This document shows positions 1 through 12,262 of a stretch of 64,000 nucleotides of DNA, piece by piece; positions within the stretch are counted from its first letter, which is position 1; every line of letters starts with the position of its first letter. The notes beneath the pieces are model-generated. The model had not been told where the DNA came from and did not search any database. It saw only the letters and a program-made list of their open reading frames with translations. Origin of the DNA: Xylocopa sonorina (taxonomy: Eukaryota > Arthropoda > Insecta > Hymenoptera > Apidae). The position numbers and the translations under genes are program-made. The stretch is from the NCBI RefSeq assembly GCF_050948175.1, contig NW_027490250.1, positions 698,081 to 762,080 on the forward strand, given 5' to 3'.

Positions 1-52
1 ATATCACTCCATAATGAATATTATATCTTATCATGAAACATAGCAGTGAGAT

Positions 53-62
53 GCGATATCGC
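53..62. other. GCGATATCGC palindrome, first instance of a per-monomer dyad
   Basis: This is a perfect 10-bp palindrome containing GATATC. It recurs once per monomer in the commonest monomer type and in most of the diverged edge monomers, for example near 58,430, 60,497, 61,355 and 61,700. It is altered in specific subfamilies: GCTATATCGC, ACGACATCTCG, GAGGCATCTCG and GTAATATGGCG. It is a candidate protein-binding or cruciform-prone site. Function is inferred only from its symmetry and persistence. Confidence 0.7.
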
Positions 63-89
63 GTTTTAAGAAGCATTAGAACTCTATTG

Positions 90-102
90 CTACGATACGT
101 AG
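90..102. other. CTACGATACGTAG dyad, second per-monomer symmetry element
   Basis: Two 5-bp arms, CTACG and CGTAG, flank a 3-bp centre ATA. The dyad lies about 28 bp downstream of the GCGATATCGC palindrome. Variants with GCTTCG or GCTAAT in the left arm lose it; these are typical of the GTAATATGGCG subfamily and of monomers having GCTATATCGC. Several apparent repeat-block breakpoints map within about 15 bp of this site. Confidence 0.6.
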
Positions 103-146
103 ACATCTGCAAACGCTATTTCCTAGCACGGAAGTGTCGCATTTAC

Positions 147-174
147 ATTCATTTGAAGTGAATACGAGGTATAC
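147..174. other. Inverted arms ATTCA/TGAAT and GTATAC palindrome at monomer end
   Basis: Arms at 147-151 and 159-163 are inverted complements around a 7-bp centre. Some monomers, such as those near 1,355 and 5,705, carry TTCACTTGAAGTGAA, whose 7-bp arms pair around a single central G. GTATAC follows at 169-174. The monomer therefore packs several short dyads into 174 bp. Confidence 0.55.
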
Positions 175-360
175 ATGACACTTCGCAATGAATATTATAC
201 CTTATCATGAAACATAGAAGGGAGATGCGATATCGCGTTTTAGGAAGCATTGGAACTCTATAGCTGCGATACGTAGACACCTGCAAGCGCTATTTCCTAG
301 CATGGAAGTGTCGCATTTACATTCTTTTGACGTGAATACGAGGTATACATGACACTTCGC

Positions 361-708
361 AATGAATATTATATCTTATCATGAAACACAGGAATGAGGT
401 GCTATATCGCGTTTTGAGAAGCATTAGAACTCTATTGCTAATATGCGTAGACATCTGCAAACTCTATTTCCTAGCATGGACATGTGGCACTTACATTCCA
501 CTGATGTGAATACGAGGTATACATAACATTACACAATGAGTATTATATCTTATTACGAAACATAGAAATGAAATACGACATCTCGTTTTAAGAAGCATTA
601 TTACTCTATTGCTGTGATACGTAGACATCTGCAAACAATATTTCCTAGCAAGGAAGTGTCATATTTACATTCTTTTGAAGTGAATACGAGGTATACATGA
701 CACTTCGA
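361..708 (+). repeat. Ordered dimer of dyad-poor monomers (types B and C)
   Basis: The first monomer (B, 361-534) has GTGCTATATCGCGTTTTGAG, GCTAATATGCGTAG and AACTCTATTTCC. The second (C, 535-708) has TACGACATCTCG, GCTGTGATACGTAG and AACAATATTTCC. Both lose the GCGATATCGC palindrome and the CTACG arm. The same ordered pair recurs near 4,711, 15,330, 20,720, 21,770, 25,760, 29,260, 30,300, 30,810, 32,040, 33,510, 34,800, 41,860 and 48,470. Confidence 0.75.
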
Positions 709-1655
709 AATGAATATTATATCTTATCATGAAACATAGATGTGAGATGCGATATCGCGTTCTAAGAAGCATTAGATCTCTATTGCTACGATACGTAGAC
801 ATCTGCAAACGCTATTTCCTAGCATGGAAGTGTCTTATTTACATTCTTTTGAAGTGAATACGAGGTATACATGACACTTCGCAATGAATATTATATCTTT
901 TCATGAAACATAGCAGTGAGATGCGATATCGCGTATTAAGAAGCATTAGAAATCTATTGCTACGATACGTAGACATCTGCAAACGCTATTCCCTAGCATG
1001 GAAGTGTCGCATTTACATTCTTTTGAAGTGAATACGAGATATACATGACAATTCGCAATGAATATTATTTCTTATCATGAAACATAGAAATGACTTGCGA
1101 TATCGCGTTATAAGAATCATTAGAACTCTATTGTTTCCACACGTAGTCATCTGGAAACGCTATTTCCTAGCAAGGAAGTGCCGCACTTACATCCCTTTGA
1201 AGTGAATACGAGGTATACATGACACTTCGCAATGAATATTATATCTGATCATGAAACATAGAAATGAGATGCGACATCGCATTTTGAGAAGCAGTAGAAC
1301 CCTATTGCTTCGATACGTAGACATCTGCAAACTCTACTTCCTAGCAGGGAAGTGTCGCATTTACATTCACTTGAAGTGAATACGAGGTATACATGACACT
1401 TCGCAATGAATATTATACCTTATCATGAAACATAGAAGTGAGATGCGATATCGCATTTTAAGAAGCATTAGAACACGATTGCTACGATACATAGACATCT
1501 GCAAACGCTATTTCCTGGCATGGAAGTGTCGCATTTACATTCTTTTGAAGTGAATACGAGGTATACATAACACTCTACAATGAATATTATATGTTATCAC
1601 GAAACATAGAAGTGAGATGCGATATCGCGATTTACGAAGCGCTAGAACTATATTG

Positions 1656-4600
1656 CTACAATACGTAGGCATCTGCAAATGCTATTTCCTAGCATGGAAG
1701 TGTCGCATTTACATTCATTTGAAGTGAATACGAGGTATACATGACACTTCGCAATGAATATTATACCTTATCATGAAACATAGAAGGGAGATGCGATATC
1801 GCGTTTTAGGAAGCATTAGAACTCTATAGCTGCGATACGTAGACATCTGCAAACGCTATTTCCTAGCATGGAAGTGTCGCATTTACATTCTTTTGATGTG
1901 AATACGAGATATACATGACACTTCGCAATGAATATTATATCTTATCATGAAACATAAAAGTGAAATGCGATATCGCGTTCTAAGAAGCATTAGAACTCTA
2001 CTGCTACGATACGTAGTCATCTGCAAAGGCTATTCCCTAGCATGGAAGGGTCGCATTTACATTCTTTTGAAGTGAGTACGAGGTATACATATCACTCCAT
2101 AATGAATATTATATCTTATCATGAAACATAGCAGTGAGATGCGATATCGCGTTTTAAGAAGCATTAGAACTCTATTGCTACGATACGTAGACATCTGCAA
2201 ACGCTATTTCCTAGCATGGAAGTGTCGCATTTACATTCATTTGAAGTGAATACGAGGTATACATGACACTCCACAATGAATATTATATCTTATCACGGAA
2301 CATAGAAATGAAATGAGGCATCTCGTTTTGTGAAGCATTAGAACTCTATTGCTACGATACATAGACATCCGCAAACGCTATATCCTAGCATGGAAGAGTC
2401 GCATTTACATTCATTTGAAGTGAATACGAGGTATACATGACACTTCGCTATGAATATTATACCTTATCATGAAACATAGAAGAGTGATGCGATATCGCGT
2501 TTTAGGAAGCATTGGAACTCTATTGCTGCGATACGTAGACATCTGCAAACGCTATTCCCTAGCATGGAAGGGTCGCAATTACTTTCTTTTGAAGTGAGTA
2601 CGAGGTATACATAACACTCCATAATGAATATCATATCTTATCATGAAACATAGCAGTGAGATGCGATATCGCGTTTTAAGAAGCATTAGAGCTCTATTGC
2701 TACGATACGTAGACATCTGCAAATGCTATTTCCTAGCATGGAAGTGTCGCATTTACATTCATTTGAAGTGAATACGAGGTATACATGACACTTCGCAATG
2801 AATATTATACCTTATCATGAAACATAGAAGGGAGATGCGATATCGCGTTTTAGGAAGCATTGGAACTCTATAGCTGCGATACGTAGACATCTGCAAACGC
2901 TATTTCCTAGCATGGAAGTGTCGCATTTACATTCTTTTGATGTGAATACGAGATATACATGACACTTCGCAATGAATATTATATCTTCTCATGAAACATA
3001 GCAGTGAGATGCGATATCGCGTTTTAAGAAGCATTAGAACTCTATTTCTACGATACGTAGACATCTGAAAAGGCTATTCCCTAGCATGGAAGGGTCGCAT
3101 TTACATTCTTTTGAAGTGAGTACGAGGTTTACATATCACTCCATAATGAATATTATATCTTATCATGAATCATAGCAGTGAGATGCGATATCGCGTTTTA
3201 AGAAGCATTAGAACTCTATTTCTACGATACGTAGACATCTGCAAACGCTGTTTCCTAGCATGGAAGTGTCGCATTTACATTCATTTGAAGTGAATACGAG
3301 GTATACATGACACTTCGCAATGAATATTATACCTTATCATGAAACATAGATGGGAAATGCGATATCGCGTTTTAGGAAGCATTGGAACTCTATAGCTGCG
3401 ATACGTAGACATCTGCAAACGCTATTTCCTAGCATGGAAGTGTCGCATTTACATTCTTTTGATGTGAATACGAGATATACATGACACATCGCAATGAATA
3501 TTATACCTTATCATGAAACATAGAAGTGAGATGCGATATCGCGTTTTAAGGAGCATTAGAACTCTATTGCTACGATACGTAGACATCTGCAAACGCTATT
3601 TCCTAGCATGGAAGTGTCTTATTTACGTTCTTTTGAAGTGAATACGAGGTATACATGACACTTCGCAATGAATATTATATCTTATCATGAAACATAGAAG
3701 TGAGATGCGATATCGCGTTCTAAGAAGCACTAGAACTCTATTGCTACGATACGTAGACATCTGCAAACGCTATATCCCAGGATGGAATGGCCGCATTTAC
3801 ATTCTTTTGAAGTGAGTACGAGGTATACATAATTCTCCATAATGAATATTATATCTTCTCATGAAACATAGCAGTGAGATACGATATCTCGTTTTAAGAA
3901 TCATTAGAACTCTATTGCTACGATACGTAGACATCTGCAAACGATATTTCCTAGCATGGAAGTGTCGCATTTACATTCGTTTGAAGTGAATACGAGATAT
4001 ACATGACACTTCGCAATGAATATTATATCTTATCATGAAACATAGTAATGAGGTGCCATATCGCGTTTTGAGAAGCATTAGATCTCTATTGCTACGATAC
4101 GTAGATATCTGCAAACGCTATTTCCTAGCATGGAAGTGTCGCATTTACATTCTTTTGATGTGAATACGAGATATACATGACACTTCGCAATGAATATTAT
4201 ATCTTATCATGAAACATAGGAATGAGGTGCTATATCGCGTTTTGAGAAGCATTAGAACTCTATTGCTACGATACGTAGACATCTGAAAAGGCTGTTCCCT
4301 AGCATGGAAGGGTCGCATTTACATTCTTCTGAAGTGAGTACGAGGTATACATATCACTCCATAATGAATATTATATCTTATCATGAAACATAGCAGTGAG
4401 ATGCGATATCGCGTTTTAAGAAGCATTAGAACTCTATTGCTACGATACGTAGACATCTGCAAACGCTATTTCCTAGCACGGAAGTGTCGCATTTACATTC
4501 ATTTGAAGTGAATACGAGGTATACATGACACTTCGCAATGAATATTATACCTTATCATGAAACATAGAAGGGAGATGCGATATCGCGTTTTAGGAAGCAT

Positions 4601-5400
4601 TGGAACTCTATAGCTGCGATACGTAGACACCTGCAAGCGCTATTTCCTAGCATGGAAGTGTCGCATTTACATTCTTTTGACGTGAATACGAGGTATACAT
4701 GACACTTCGCAATGAATATTATATCTTATCATGAAACACAGGAATGAGGTGCTATATCGCGTTTTGAGAAGCATTAGAACTCTATTGCTAATATGCGTAG
4801 ACATCTGCAAACTCTATTTCCTAGCATGGACATGTGGCACTTACATTCCACTGATGTGAATACGAGGTATACATAACATTACACAATGAGTATTATATCT
4901 TATTACGAAACATAGAAATGAAATACGACATCTCGTTTTAAGAAGCATTATTACTCTATTGCTGTGATACGTAGACATCTGCAAACAATATTTCCTAGCA
5001 AGGAAGTGTCATATTTACATTCTTTTGAAGTGAATACGAGGTATACATGACACTTCGAAATGAATATTATATCTTATCATGAAACATAGATGTGAGATGC
5101 GATATCGCGTTCTAAGAAGCATTAGATCTCTATTGCTACGATACGTAGACATCTGCAAACGCTATTTCCTAGCATGGAAGTGTCTTATTTACATTCTTTT
5201 GAAGTGAATACGAGGTATACATGACACTTCGCAATGAATATTATATCTTTTCATGAAACATAGCAGTGAGATGCGATATCGCGTATTAAGAAGCATTAGA
5301 AATCTATTGCTACGATACGTAGACATCTGCAAACGCTATTCCCTAGCATGGAAGTGTCGCATTTACATTCTTTTGAAGTGAATACGAGATATACATGACA
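1656..5400 (+). repeat. 3.7-kb higher-order block, also present at 45,421-49,165
   Basis: The block aligns to 45,421-49,165 at a constant offset of 43,765 bp with no net indel. I noticed five single-base differences, near 1,986, 2,394, 2,691, 3,944 and 4,329, so identity exceeds 99%. It contains markers that are rare elsewhere: CCCAGGATGGAATGGCCGC near 3,778, ATAATTCTCC near 3,829 and the B-C dimer near 4,711. The right end falls at ATACATGACA near 5,400, after which the two copies differ. Confidence 0.88.
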
Positions 5401-6010
5401 ATTCGCAATGAATATTATTTCTTATCATGAAACATAGAAATGACTTGCGATATCGCGTTATAAGAATCATTAGAACTCTATTGTTTCCACACGTAGTCAT
5501 CTGGAAACGCTATTTCCTAGCAAGGAAGTGCCGCACTTACATCCCTTTGAAGTGAATACGAGGTATACATGACACTTCGCAATGAATATTATATCTGATC
5601 ATGAAACATAGAAATGAGATGCGACATCGCATTTTGAGAAGCAGTAGAACCCTATTGCTTCGATACGTAGACATCTGCAAACTCTACTTCCTAGCAGGGA
5701 AGTGTCGCATTTACATTCACTTGAAGTGAATACGAGGTATACATGACACTTCGCAATGAATATTATACCTTATCATGAAACATAGAAGTGAGATGCGATA
5801 TCGCATTTTAAGAAGCATTAGAACACGATTGCTACGATACATAGACATCTGCAAACGCTATTTCCTGGCATGGAAGTGTCGCATTTACATTCTTTTGAAG
5901 TGAATACGAGGTATACATAACACTCTACAATGAATATTATATGTTATCACGAAACATAGAAGTGAGATGCGATATCGCGATTTACGAAGCGCTAGAACTA
6001 TATTGCTACG
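4351..6010 (+). repeat. Higher-order block, copy 2 of the 25-monomer duplication
   Basis: This is a near-identical copy of 1-1,660, exactly 25 monomers downstream. Its first 1.05 kb also overlaps the right part of the block shared with 45-49 kb, so three mosaic copies meet here. After 6,010 the sequence passes into the GTAATATGGCG subfamily. Confidence 0.9.
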
Positions 6011-6079
6011 ATGCGTAGACATCTGGAAATGTTATTTCCTAGCAAGGAAGTGTCGCATTTACATTCTTTTGAAGTGAAT

Positions 6080-7045
6080 ACGATGTATACATAACACTCC
6101 ACAATGAATATTATATCTTACCATGAAACATAGAAATGAGATGTAATATGGCGAGTTAAGAAGCATTAGAACTCTATTGCTTCGATACGTAGACATGTGC
6201 AAATGCTACTTCCAAGCAAGGAAGTGTCGCATTTACATTCATTTGACTGGAATACGAGGTATACATGACACTTCGCAATGAATATTATATCTTATCATGA
6301 AACATAGAAATGAGATGTAATATGGCGATTTAAGAAGCATTAGAACACTATTGCGTCGATACGTAGACATCTGCAAACGCTATTTCCAAGCAAGGAAGTG
6401 TCGCATTTACATTCTTTTGAAGTGAATACGAGGTATACATAACACTCCATAATGAATATTATATCTTACCATGAAACATAGAAATGAGATGTAATATGGC
6501 GGATTAAGAAGCATTAGAACTCTATTGCTTCGATACGTAGACATCTGCAAACGCTACTTCCAAGCAAGGAAGTGTCGCATTTACATTCTTTTGAAAGGAA
6601 TACGAGGTATACATGACACTTCGCAATGAATATTATATCTTATCATGAAACATAGAAATGAGATGTAATATGGCGATTTAAGAAGCATTAGTACACTATT
6701 GCGTCGATACGTAGATATCAGCAAACGCTACTTCCAAGCAAGGAAGTGTCGCATTTACATTCTTTTGAAAGGAATACGGGGTACACATGACACTTCGCAA
6801 TGAATATTATATCTTATCATGAAACATAGAAATGAGATGTAATATGGCGATTTAAGAAGCATTAGAACACTATTGCGTCGATACGTAGACATCTGCAAAC
6901 GCTATTTCCAAGCAAGGAAGTGTCGCATTTACATTCTTTTGAAGTGAATAGGAGTTATACATGACACTTCGCAATTAATATTATACCTTATCATGAAACA
7001 TAGAAATGAGATGCGGTATCCCGTTTTAAGAAGTAATAGAACTCT
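6080..7045 (+). repeat. Run of five GTAATATGGCG-type monomers, copy 1
   Basis: Five consecutive monomers (motif at 6,143, 6,317, about 6,491, 6,665 and about 6,839) replace the palindrome with GTAATATGGCG and carry TTCCAAGCAAGG. The left arm of the second dyad is GCTTCG or GCGTCG. The run matches 11,299-12,262 at an offset of about 5,219 bp, 30 monomers less one base. It is a locally amplified subfamily lacking both dyads. Confidence 0.85.
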
Positions 7046-7169
7046 ATTGCTTCGGTACGGAGACATCTGCAAACGCTATTTCCTAGCAAGGAAGTGTCGC
7101 ATTTACATTCTTTTGAAGTGTATACGAGGTATACATGACACTTCGGAATGGATATTATATCTTGTCATG

Positions 7170-9200
7170 TAACATATAAGTGAGATGCGATATCGCGTTT
7201 TAAGAAGCATTAGAACCCTATTGCCTCGATGCGGAGATATCTGCAAACGCTATTTCCTAGGATGGAAGTGTCACATTTACATTCTTTTGAAGTGAATTCG
7301 AGGTATACATGACACTTCGGAATGAATATTATAACTTATCACGAAACATAGAAATGAGATGCGATATCGCGATCTAAGAAGCATTAGAATTCTATTGCTA
7401 CAATACGTAGGCATCTGCAATCGCTATTTCCCAGCATGGAAGTGTCGCACTTACATTCATTTGAAGTGAATACGAGGTATACATGACACTTCGCAATGAA
7501 TATTATATCTTATCATAAAACACGGTAGAGGGATGCGATATCGCGTTCTAGGAAGCATTAGAAATCTACGGTCTCGATGCGGAGACATCTGCAAACGCTA
7601 TTTCCTAGCGAGCAGTATTCGCATTTACGTTCTTTTGAAGTGAATACGAGGTATACATGACACTTCGCTATGAATATTATATCTTATCACAAAACATAGG
7701 AATGAGATGCGATATCGCGATATAAGTAGCATTAGAACTCTATTGCTACGATACGTAGACATCTGAATAAGCTATTTCCTAGGAGGGAAGTGTTGCATTT
7801 ACATTCGTTTGGAGAGAATACGAGGTATACATGACACTTCGCAATGAATATCATATCTTATCATGAAACATAGAAGCGAGATGCGATATAGCGTTTTAAG
7901 AAGCTTTAGAACTCTATGGCCTCGATGCGTAGACATCTGCAATCGCTATTTCCTAGCATGGAAGTGTCGCACTTACATTCTTTTGATGTGAATACGAGGT
8001 ATACATGACACTTCGCAATGAACTATTATATCTTATCTCGAAACATGTAAATGAGGTGTCATATCGTGATTTAAGTAGCATTAGAACGCTATTGCTACGA
8101 TACGTAGACATCTCCAAACGCTATTTCCTAGCAAGCAATAGTCGCATTTACTTTCTTTTCAATTGAATACGAGGTGTACATGACACTTCGCAATGAATAT
8201 TATATCTTATCACGAAACATAGAAATGAGATGCGATATCGCCATTTAAGTAGCATTAGAGCCCTTTTGCTACGATACGTAGACATCTGAAAACGCTATTT
8301 CCTAGCAAGGAAGTGTCGCATTTACATTCCTTTCAAGTGAATTCGAGGTATACATGACACTTCGCAATGAATATTATACCTTATCATGAAACATAGAAAT
8401 GAGATGCTGTATCCCGTTTTAAGAAGTAATAGAACTCTATTGCTTCGGTACGGAAACATCTGCAAACGCTATTTTCTAGCAAGGAAGTGTCGCATTTACA
8501 TTCTTATGAAGTGTATACGAGGTATACATGACACTTCGGAATGGATATTATATCTTGTCATGTAACATAGAAGTGAGGTGCGATATCGCGTTTTAAGAAG
8601 CATTAGAACCATATTGCCTCGATGCGGAGATATCTGCAAACGCTATTTCCTAGGATGGAAGTGTCACATTTACATTCTTTTGAAGTGAATTCGAGGTATA
8701 CATGACACTTCGGAATGAATATTATAACTTATCACGAAACATAGAAATGAGATGCGATATCGCGATCTAAGAAGCATTAGAATTCTATTGCTACAATACG
8801 TAGGCATCTGCAAACGCTATTTCCTAGCAAGGAGTAGTCGCATTTGCATTCCTTTGAAGTGAATACGAGGTATACATGACACTTCGCAATGAATATTACA
8901 TCTTATCACGAAACATAGAAATGAGATGCGATATCGCGAATTAAGTAGCATTAGAACTCTATTGCTACGATACGTAGACATCTGCAAACGCTATTTCCTA
9001 GCAAGCAATAGTCGCATTTACATTCTTTTGAAGTGAATACGAGGTATACATGACACTTCGCAATGAATACTATATCTTATCACGAAACATAGAAATGAGA
9101 TGCGATATCGCGAATTAAGTAGCATTAGAACTCTATTGCTACGATACGTAGACATCTGCAATCGCTATTTCCTAGCATGGAAGTGTCGCACTTACATTCA
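7170..9200 (+). repeat. Satellite block paralleled at 12.2-14.6 kb
   Basis: Shared variants such as TTGCCTCGATGCGGAGATAT (7,222 and 12,267), CACGGTAGAGGGATGCG (7,531 and 12,577) and CCATATTGCCTCG (8,609 and 14,001) show that this stretch and 12,265-14,570 derive from the same ancestor. The offset changes stepwise from about 5,045 to 5,392 bp, indicating gain or loss of whole monomers between copies. Several monomers carry CGCGATTTAAGTAGCATT or CGCGAATTAAGTAGC, variants uncommon elsewhere. Confidence 0.8.
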
Positions 9201-11299
9201 TTTGAAGTGAATACGAGGTATACATGACACTTCGCAATGAATATTATATCTTATCATGAAGCATAGAAATGAGATGCGATATCGCGTTTTGAGAAGCATT
9301 AGAACTCTATTGCTACGATACGTAGACATCTGCAAACGCTATTTCCTAGCATGCAAGTTCGCATTTACATTCTTTTGAAGTGAATACGAGGTATACATGA
9401 CACTTCGCAATGAATATTATATCTTATCATGAAACACGGTAGAGGGATGCGATATCGCGTTTTAGGAAGCATTAGAAACATACGGTCTCGATGCGGAGAC
9501 ATCTGCAAACGCTATTTCCTGGCGAGCAGTAGTCGCATTTACGTTCTTTTGAAGTGAACAAGAGGTATACATGACACTTCGCTATGAATATTATATCTTA
9601 TCACGAAACATAGAAATGAGATGCGATATCGCGATTTAAGTAGCATTAGAACCCTTTTGCTACGATACGTAGACATCTGAAAACGCTATTTCCTAGCAAG
9701 GAAGTGTCGCATTTACATTCTTTTCAAGTGAATTCGAGGTATACATGACACTTCGCAATGAATATTATATCTTATCATGAAACACGGAAGAGGGATGCGA
9801 TATCGCGTTTTAAGAAGCATTAGAACTCTATTGCTAATATACGTAGACATCTGCAAACGCAATTTCCTAGCATGGAAGTGTCGCATTTACATTCTTTTGA
9901 AGTGAATACGAGGTATACATGACACTTCGCAATGAATATTATATCTTATCATGAAACATAGAAGTGAGATGCGATATCGCGTTTTAAGAAGCATTAGAAC
10001 TCTATTGCTACGATACGTAGACATCTGCAAACGCTATTTCCTAGCATGCAAGTGTCGCATTTACATTCTTTTGAAGTGAATACGAGGTATACATGACACT
10101 TCGCAATGAATATTATTTCTTATCATGAAACATAGAAATGAGTTGCGATATCGCGTTATAAGAATCATTAGAACTCTATTGTTTCCACACGTAGTCATCT
10201 GGAAACGCTATTTCCTAGCAAGGAAGTGCCGCACTTACATCCCTTTGAAGTGAATACGAGGTATACATGACACTTCGCAATGAATATTATATCTGATCAT
10301 GAAACATAGAAATGAGATGCGACATCGCATTTTGAGAAGCAGTAGAACCCTATTGCTTCGATACGTAGACATCTGCAAACTCTACTTCCTAGCAGGGAAG
10401 TGTCGCATTTACATTCATTTGACGTGAATACGAGGTATACATGACACTTCGCAATGAATATTATACCTTATCATGAAACATAGAAGTGAGATGCGATATC
10501 ACATTTTAAGAAGCATTAGAACACTATTGCTACGATACGTAGACATCTGCAAACGCTATTTCCAAGCATGGAAGTGTCGCACTTACATTCTTTTGAAGTG
10601 AATACGAGGTATACATGACACTTCGCAATGAGTATTATATCTTATCATGAAACATAGATGTGAGATGCGATATCGCGTTTTAGAAGCATTCGAACTCTAT
10701 TGCTACGATACGTAGGCATCTGCAAACGCTATTTCCTAGCCTGCAAGTGTCGCATTTACATTCTTTTGAAAGGAATACGAGGTATACATGACACTTCGCA
10801 ATGAATATTACATCTTATCACGAAACATAGAAATGAGATGCGATATAGCGAATTAAGTAAAATTAGAACTCTATTGCTACGATACGTAGACATCTGCAAA
10901 CGCTATTTCCTAGCTAGCAATAGTCGCATTTACATACTTTTGAAGTGAATTCGAGGTTTTCATGACACTTCGGAATGAATATTATAACTTATCGCGAAAC
11001 ATAGAAATGAGATGCGATATCGCGGTCTAAGAAGCATTAGAACGCTACTGCTACGATACGTAGACATCTGCAAACGCTATTTCCTAGTAAGCAATAGTCG
11101 CATTTACATTCTTTTGAAGTGAATACGAGGTATACATGACACTTCGCAATGAATATTATATCTTATCAGGAAACATAGAAATGAGATGCGATATCGCGTT
11201 TTGAGGAGCATTAGAACTCTATTGCTATGATACGTTGGCATCTGCAAACGCTATTTCCTAGCAAGGAATAGTCGCATTTATATTCTTTTGAAGTGAATA
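9200..11299 (+). repeat. Satellite, mixed monomers without an obvious tandem block
   Basis: About 12 monomers mix types. 10,110-10,430 matches the type seen near 1,070-1,390, with GTTTCCACACGTAGTCATCTGG and GACATCGCATTTTGAG. Others resemble the 8-9 kb set. No gene and no non-satellite sequence was seen. Confidence 0.75.
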
Positions 11300-12262
11300 C
11301 GAGGTATACATAACACTCCACAATGAATATTATATCTTACCATGAAACATAGAAATGAGATGTAATATGGCGAGTTAAGAAGCATTAGAACTCTATTGCT
11401 TCGATACGTAGACATGTGCAAACGCTACTTCCAAGCAAGGAAGTGTCGCATTTACATTCATTTGACTGGAATACGAGGTATACATGACACTTCGCAATGA
11501 ATATTATATCTTATCATGAAACATAGAAATGAGATGTAATATGGCGATTTAAGAAGCATTAGAACACTATTGCGTCGATACGTAGACATCTGCAAACGCT
11601 ATTTCCAAGCAAGGAAGTGTCGCATTTACATTCTTTTGAAGTGAATACGAGGTATACATAACACTCCATAATGAATATTATATCTTACCATGAAACATAG
11701 AAATGAGATGTAATGTGGCGGATTAAGAAGCATTAGAACTCTATTGCTTCGATACGTAGACATCTGCAAACGCTACTTCCAAGCAAGGAAGTGTCGCATT
11801 TACATTCTTTTGAAAGGAATACGAGGTATACATGACACTTCGCAATGAATATTATATCTTATCATGAAACATAGAAATGAGATGTAATATGGCGATTTAA
11901 GAAGCATTAGTACACTATTGCGTCGATACGTAGATATCTGCAAACGCTACTTCCAAGCAAGGAAGTGTCGCATTTACATTCTTTTGAAAGGAATACGGGG
12001 TACACATGACACTTCGCAATGAATATTATATCTTATCATGAAACATAGAAATGAGATGTAATATGGCGATTTAAGAAGCATTAGAACACTATTGCGTCGA
12101 TACGTAGACATCTGCAAACGCTATTTCCAAGCAAGGAAGTGTCGCATTTACATTCTTTTGAAGTGAATAGGAGTTATACATGACACTTCGCAATTAATAT
12201 TATACCTTATCATGAAACATAGAAATGAGATGCGGTATCCCGTTTTAAGAAGTAATAGAACC
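11299..12262 (+). repeat. Run of five GTAATATGGCG-type monomers, copy 2
   Basis: Motif positions 11,362, 11,536, about 11,710, 11,884 and 12,058 mirror the run at 6.1-7.0 kb. The run ends at a sharp switch within about 12,255-12,262: the left part matches 7,001-7,045 (GAAGTAATAGAA) and the right part matches 7,216 onward (CCCTATTGCCTCG). One monomer is thus missing relative to the first copy. Confidence 0.85.

Larger units (their letters stand above)
1..1660 (+). repeat. Higher-order block, copy 1 of a 25-monomer duplication
   Basis: This segment matches 4,351-6,010 at an offset of exactly 4,350 bp (25 x 174), sharing rare variants such as GAAACACAGGAATGAGGTGC near 385. The match ends abruptly near 1,656-1,660, where this copy reads GCTACAATACGTAGGC and the other reads GCTACGATGCGTAGAC. 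It includes an ordered B-C dimer at 361-708. Confidence 0.9.
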
